Positions 63,758 to 64,000 of a stretch of 64,000 bases of DNA are shown in pieces. Every line of letters begins with the position of its first letter. Position 1 is the stretch's first letter. Location: NCBI GenBank assembly GCA_913775725.1, contig CAJYNG010000021.1:1-64000 (forward strand). The letters are read 5' to 3'. A model generated the notes under the pieces. The model saw only the letters and a program-made list of their open reading frames with translations, was not told where the DNA came from and made no database searches. This DNA comes from an uncultured Stenotrophomonas sp. Its GTDB lineage: Bacteria > Pseudomonadota > Gammaproteobacteria > Xanthomonadales > Xanthomonadaceae. A program made the translations under genes and the position numbers.

Positions 63758-64000
63758 ATGGCAGGGCGACCGCGCGAATTCGACAGGGACCAGGCGTTGC
63801 GCAAAGCGATGCTGCTGTTCTGGCAGCATGGCTATGAAGGCACGTCGATGTCGGCACTGGTCGAAGCACTGGGCATTGCCTCTGCACGCATCTACGCCGC
63901 GTTCGGCAGCAAGGAGCAGTTGTTCCGCGAAGCCGTCGCGCTGTACGAGGAAGGCGAGGGTGGCTTCGCGCCGCGCGCGCTGGAGCAGGCCACGCTGCGT
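63758..64000 (+). CDS. TetR family transcriptional regulator (cut by window end)
   Basis: The first 81 codons of a TetR-type regulator, beginning MAGRPREFDRDQALRKAMLL. The DNA-binding domain is complete: GTSMSALVEALGIASARIYA followed by AFGSKEQLFREAV. The effector domain lies beyond the window. It is divergent from the isomerase/hydrolase operon and likely controls it through the palindrome at 63672-63687. Confidence 0.9.
   Translation, partial: MAGRPREFDRDQALRKAMLLFWQHGYEGTSMSALVEALGIASARIYAAFGSKEQLFREAVALYEEGEGGFAPRALEQATLR

Overview
The window looks like a chromosomal segment of a GC-rich gammaproteobacterium of the Xanthomonadaceae, most likely Stenotrophomonas (S. maltophilia complex). 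This rests on three things: the gene order (tpiA-secG-tRNA-Leu-nuoA-N, then tRNA-fMet-rimP-nusA-infB-rbfA-truB-rpsO-pnp, then thrS-infC-rpmI-rplT-pheS-pheT-ihfA), the protein sequences as I recognise them, and many short GTAG-headed palindromes resembling the SMAG (REP-like) repeats known from S. maltophilia. No database search was run, so the genus is an inference.

Layout. 1-2365: a short-chain dehydrogenase, tpiA, secG and tRNA-Leu(GAG). 2477-17407: the complete 14-gene operon for respiratory complex I, nuoA to nuoN, tightly packed with several overlapping start/stop codons. 17411-27300: two identical initiator tRNA genes and the transcription/translation cluster rimP-nusA-infB-rbfA-truB-rpsO-pnp, matching the E. 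coli metY-nusA-infB-pnp locus. 27491-31328: a secreted GH18 glycosidase, a VOC protein, and a three-gene minus-strand set of membrane proteins (PepSY, DUF3649-like, DUF3325-like) of the kind linked to iron/siderophore handling. 31527-39550: thrS-infC-rpmI-rplT-pheST-ihfA, a MerR regulator and tRNA-Pro(GGG), with several apparent expression-control sites: a Thr-rich leader peptide plus terminator before thrS, an AUC start codon for infC, and a terminator with a possible competing structure between rplT and pheS.

39551-41365 looks like the remnant of an integrative element at tRNA-Pro: an integrase C-terminal fragment, a PstS-like binding protein with atypical base composition, and a degenerate copy of the tRNA 3' half. 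41483-49410 is a mosaic of small accessory genes: a phosphatase-like protein, GNAT, two DUF3011 proteins, an amino-acid racemase, CDF and LysE exporters, DUF1328, a TetR-EmrE efflux pair, DUF1653, a lipoprotein and two paralogous 67-68 aa proteins. 49526-56222 holds dxs, an HNH endonuclease, an acyl-CoA dehydrogenase, a LEA14-like lipoprotein, a lipocalin and a membrane-anchored protein, with a dense cluster of hairpin repeats at 52221-52496. 56322-64000 has duplicated tRNA-Phe, an NADP-dependent oxidoreductase, an Ada-like methyltransferase/regulator, an SDR, tRNA-Ala(CGC), two alpha/beta hydrolases, a sugar-phosphate isomerase-like protein and a divergent TetR gene cut by the window edge.

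No CRISPR array, transposase, complete prophage or recognisable anti-phage system is visible. The most novel-looking signals are regulatory and structural: the thrS leader, the rplT/pheS intergenic structure, the element remnant at tRNA-Pro, and several unusually long or oddly placed palindromes.
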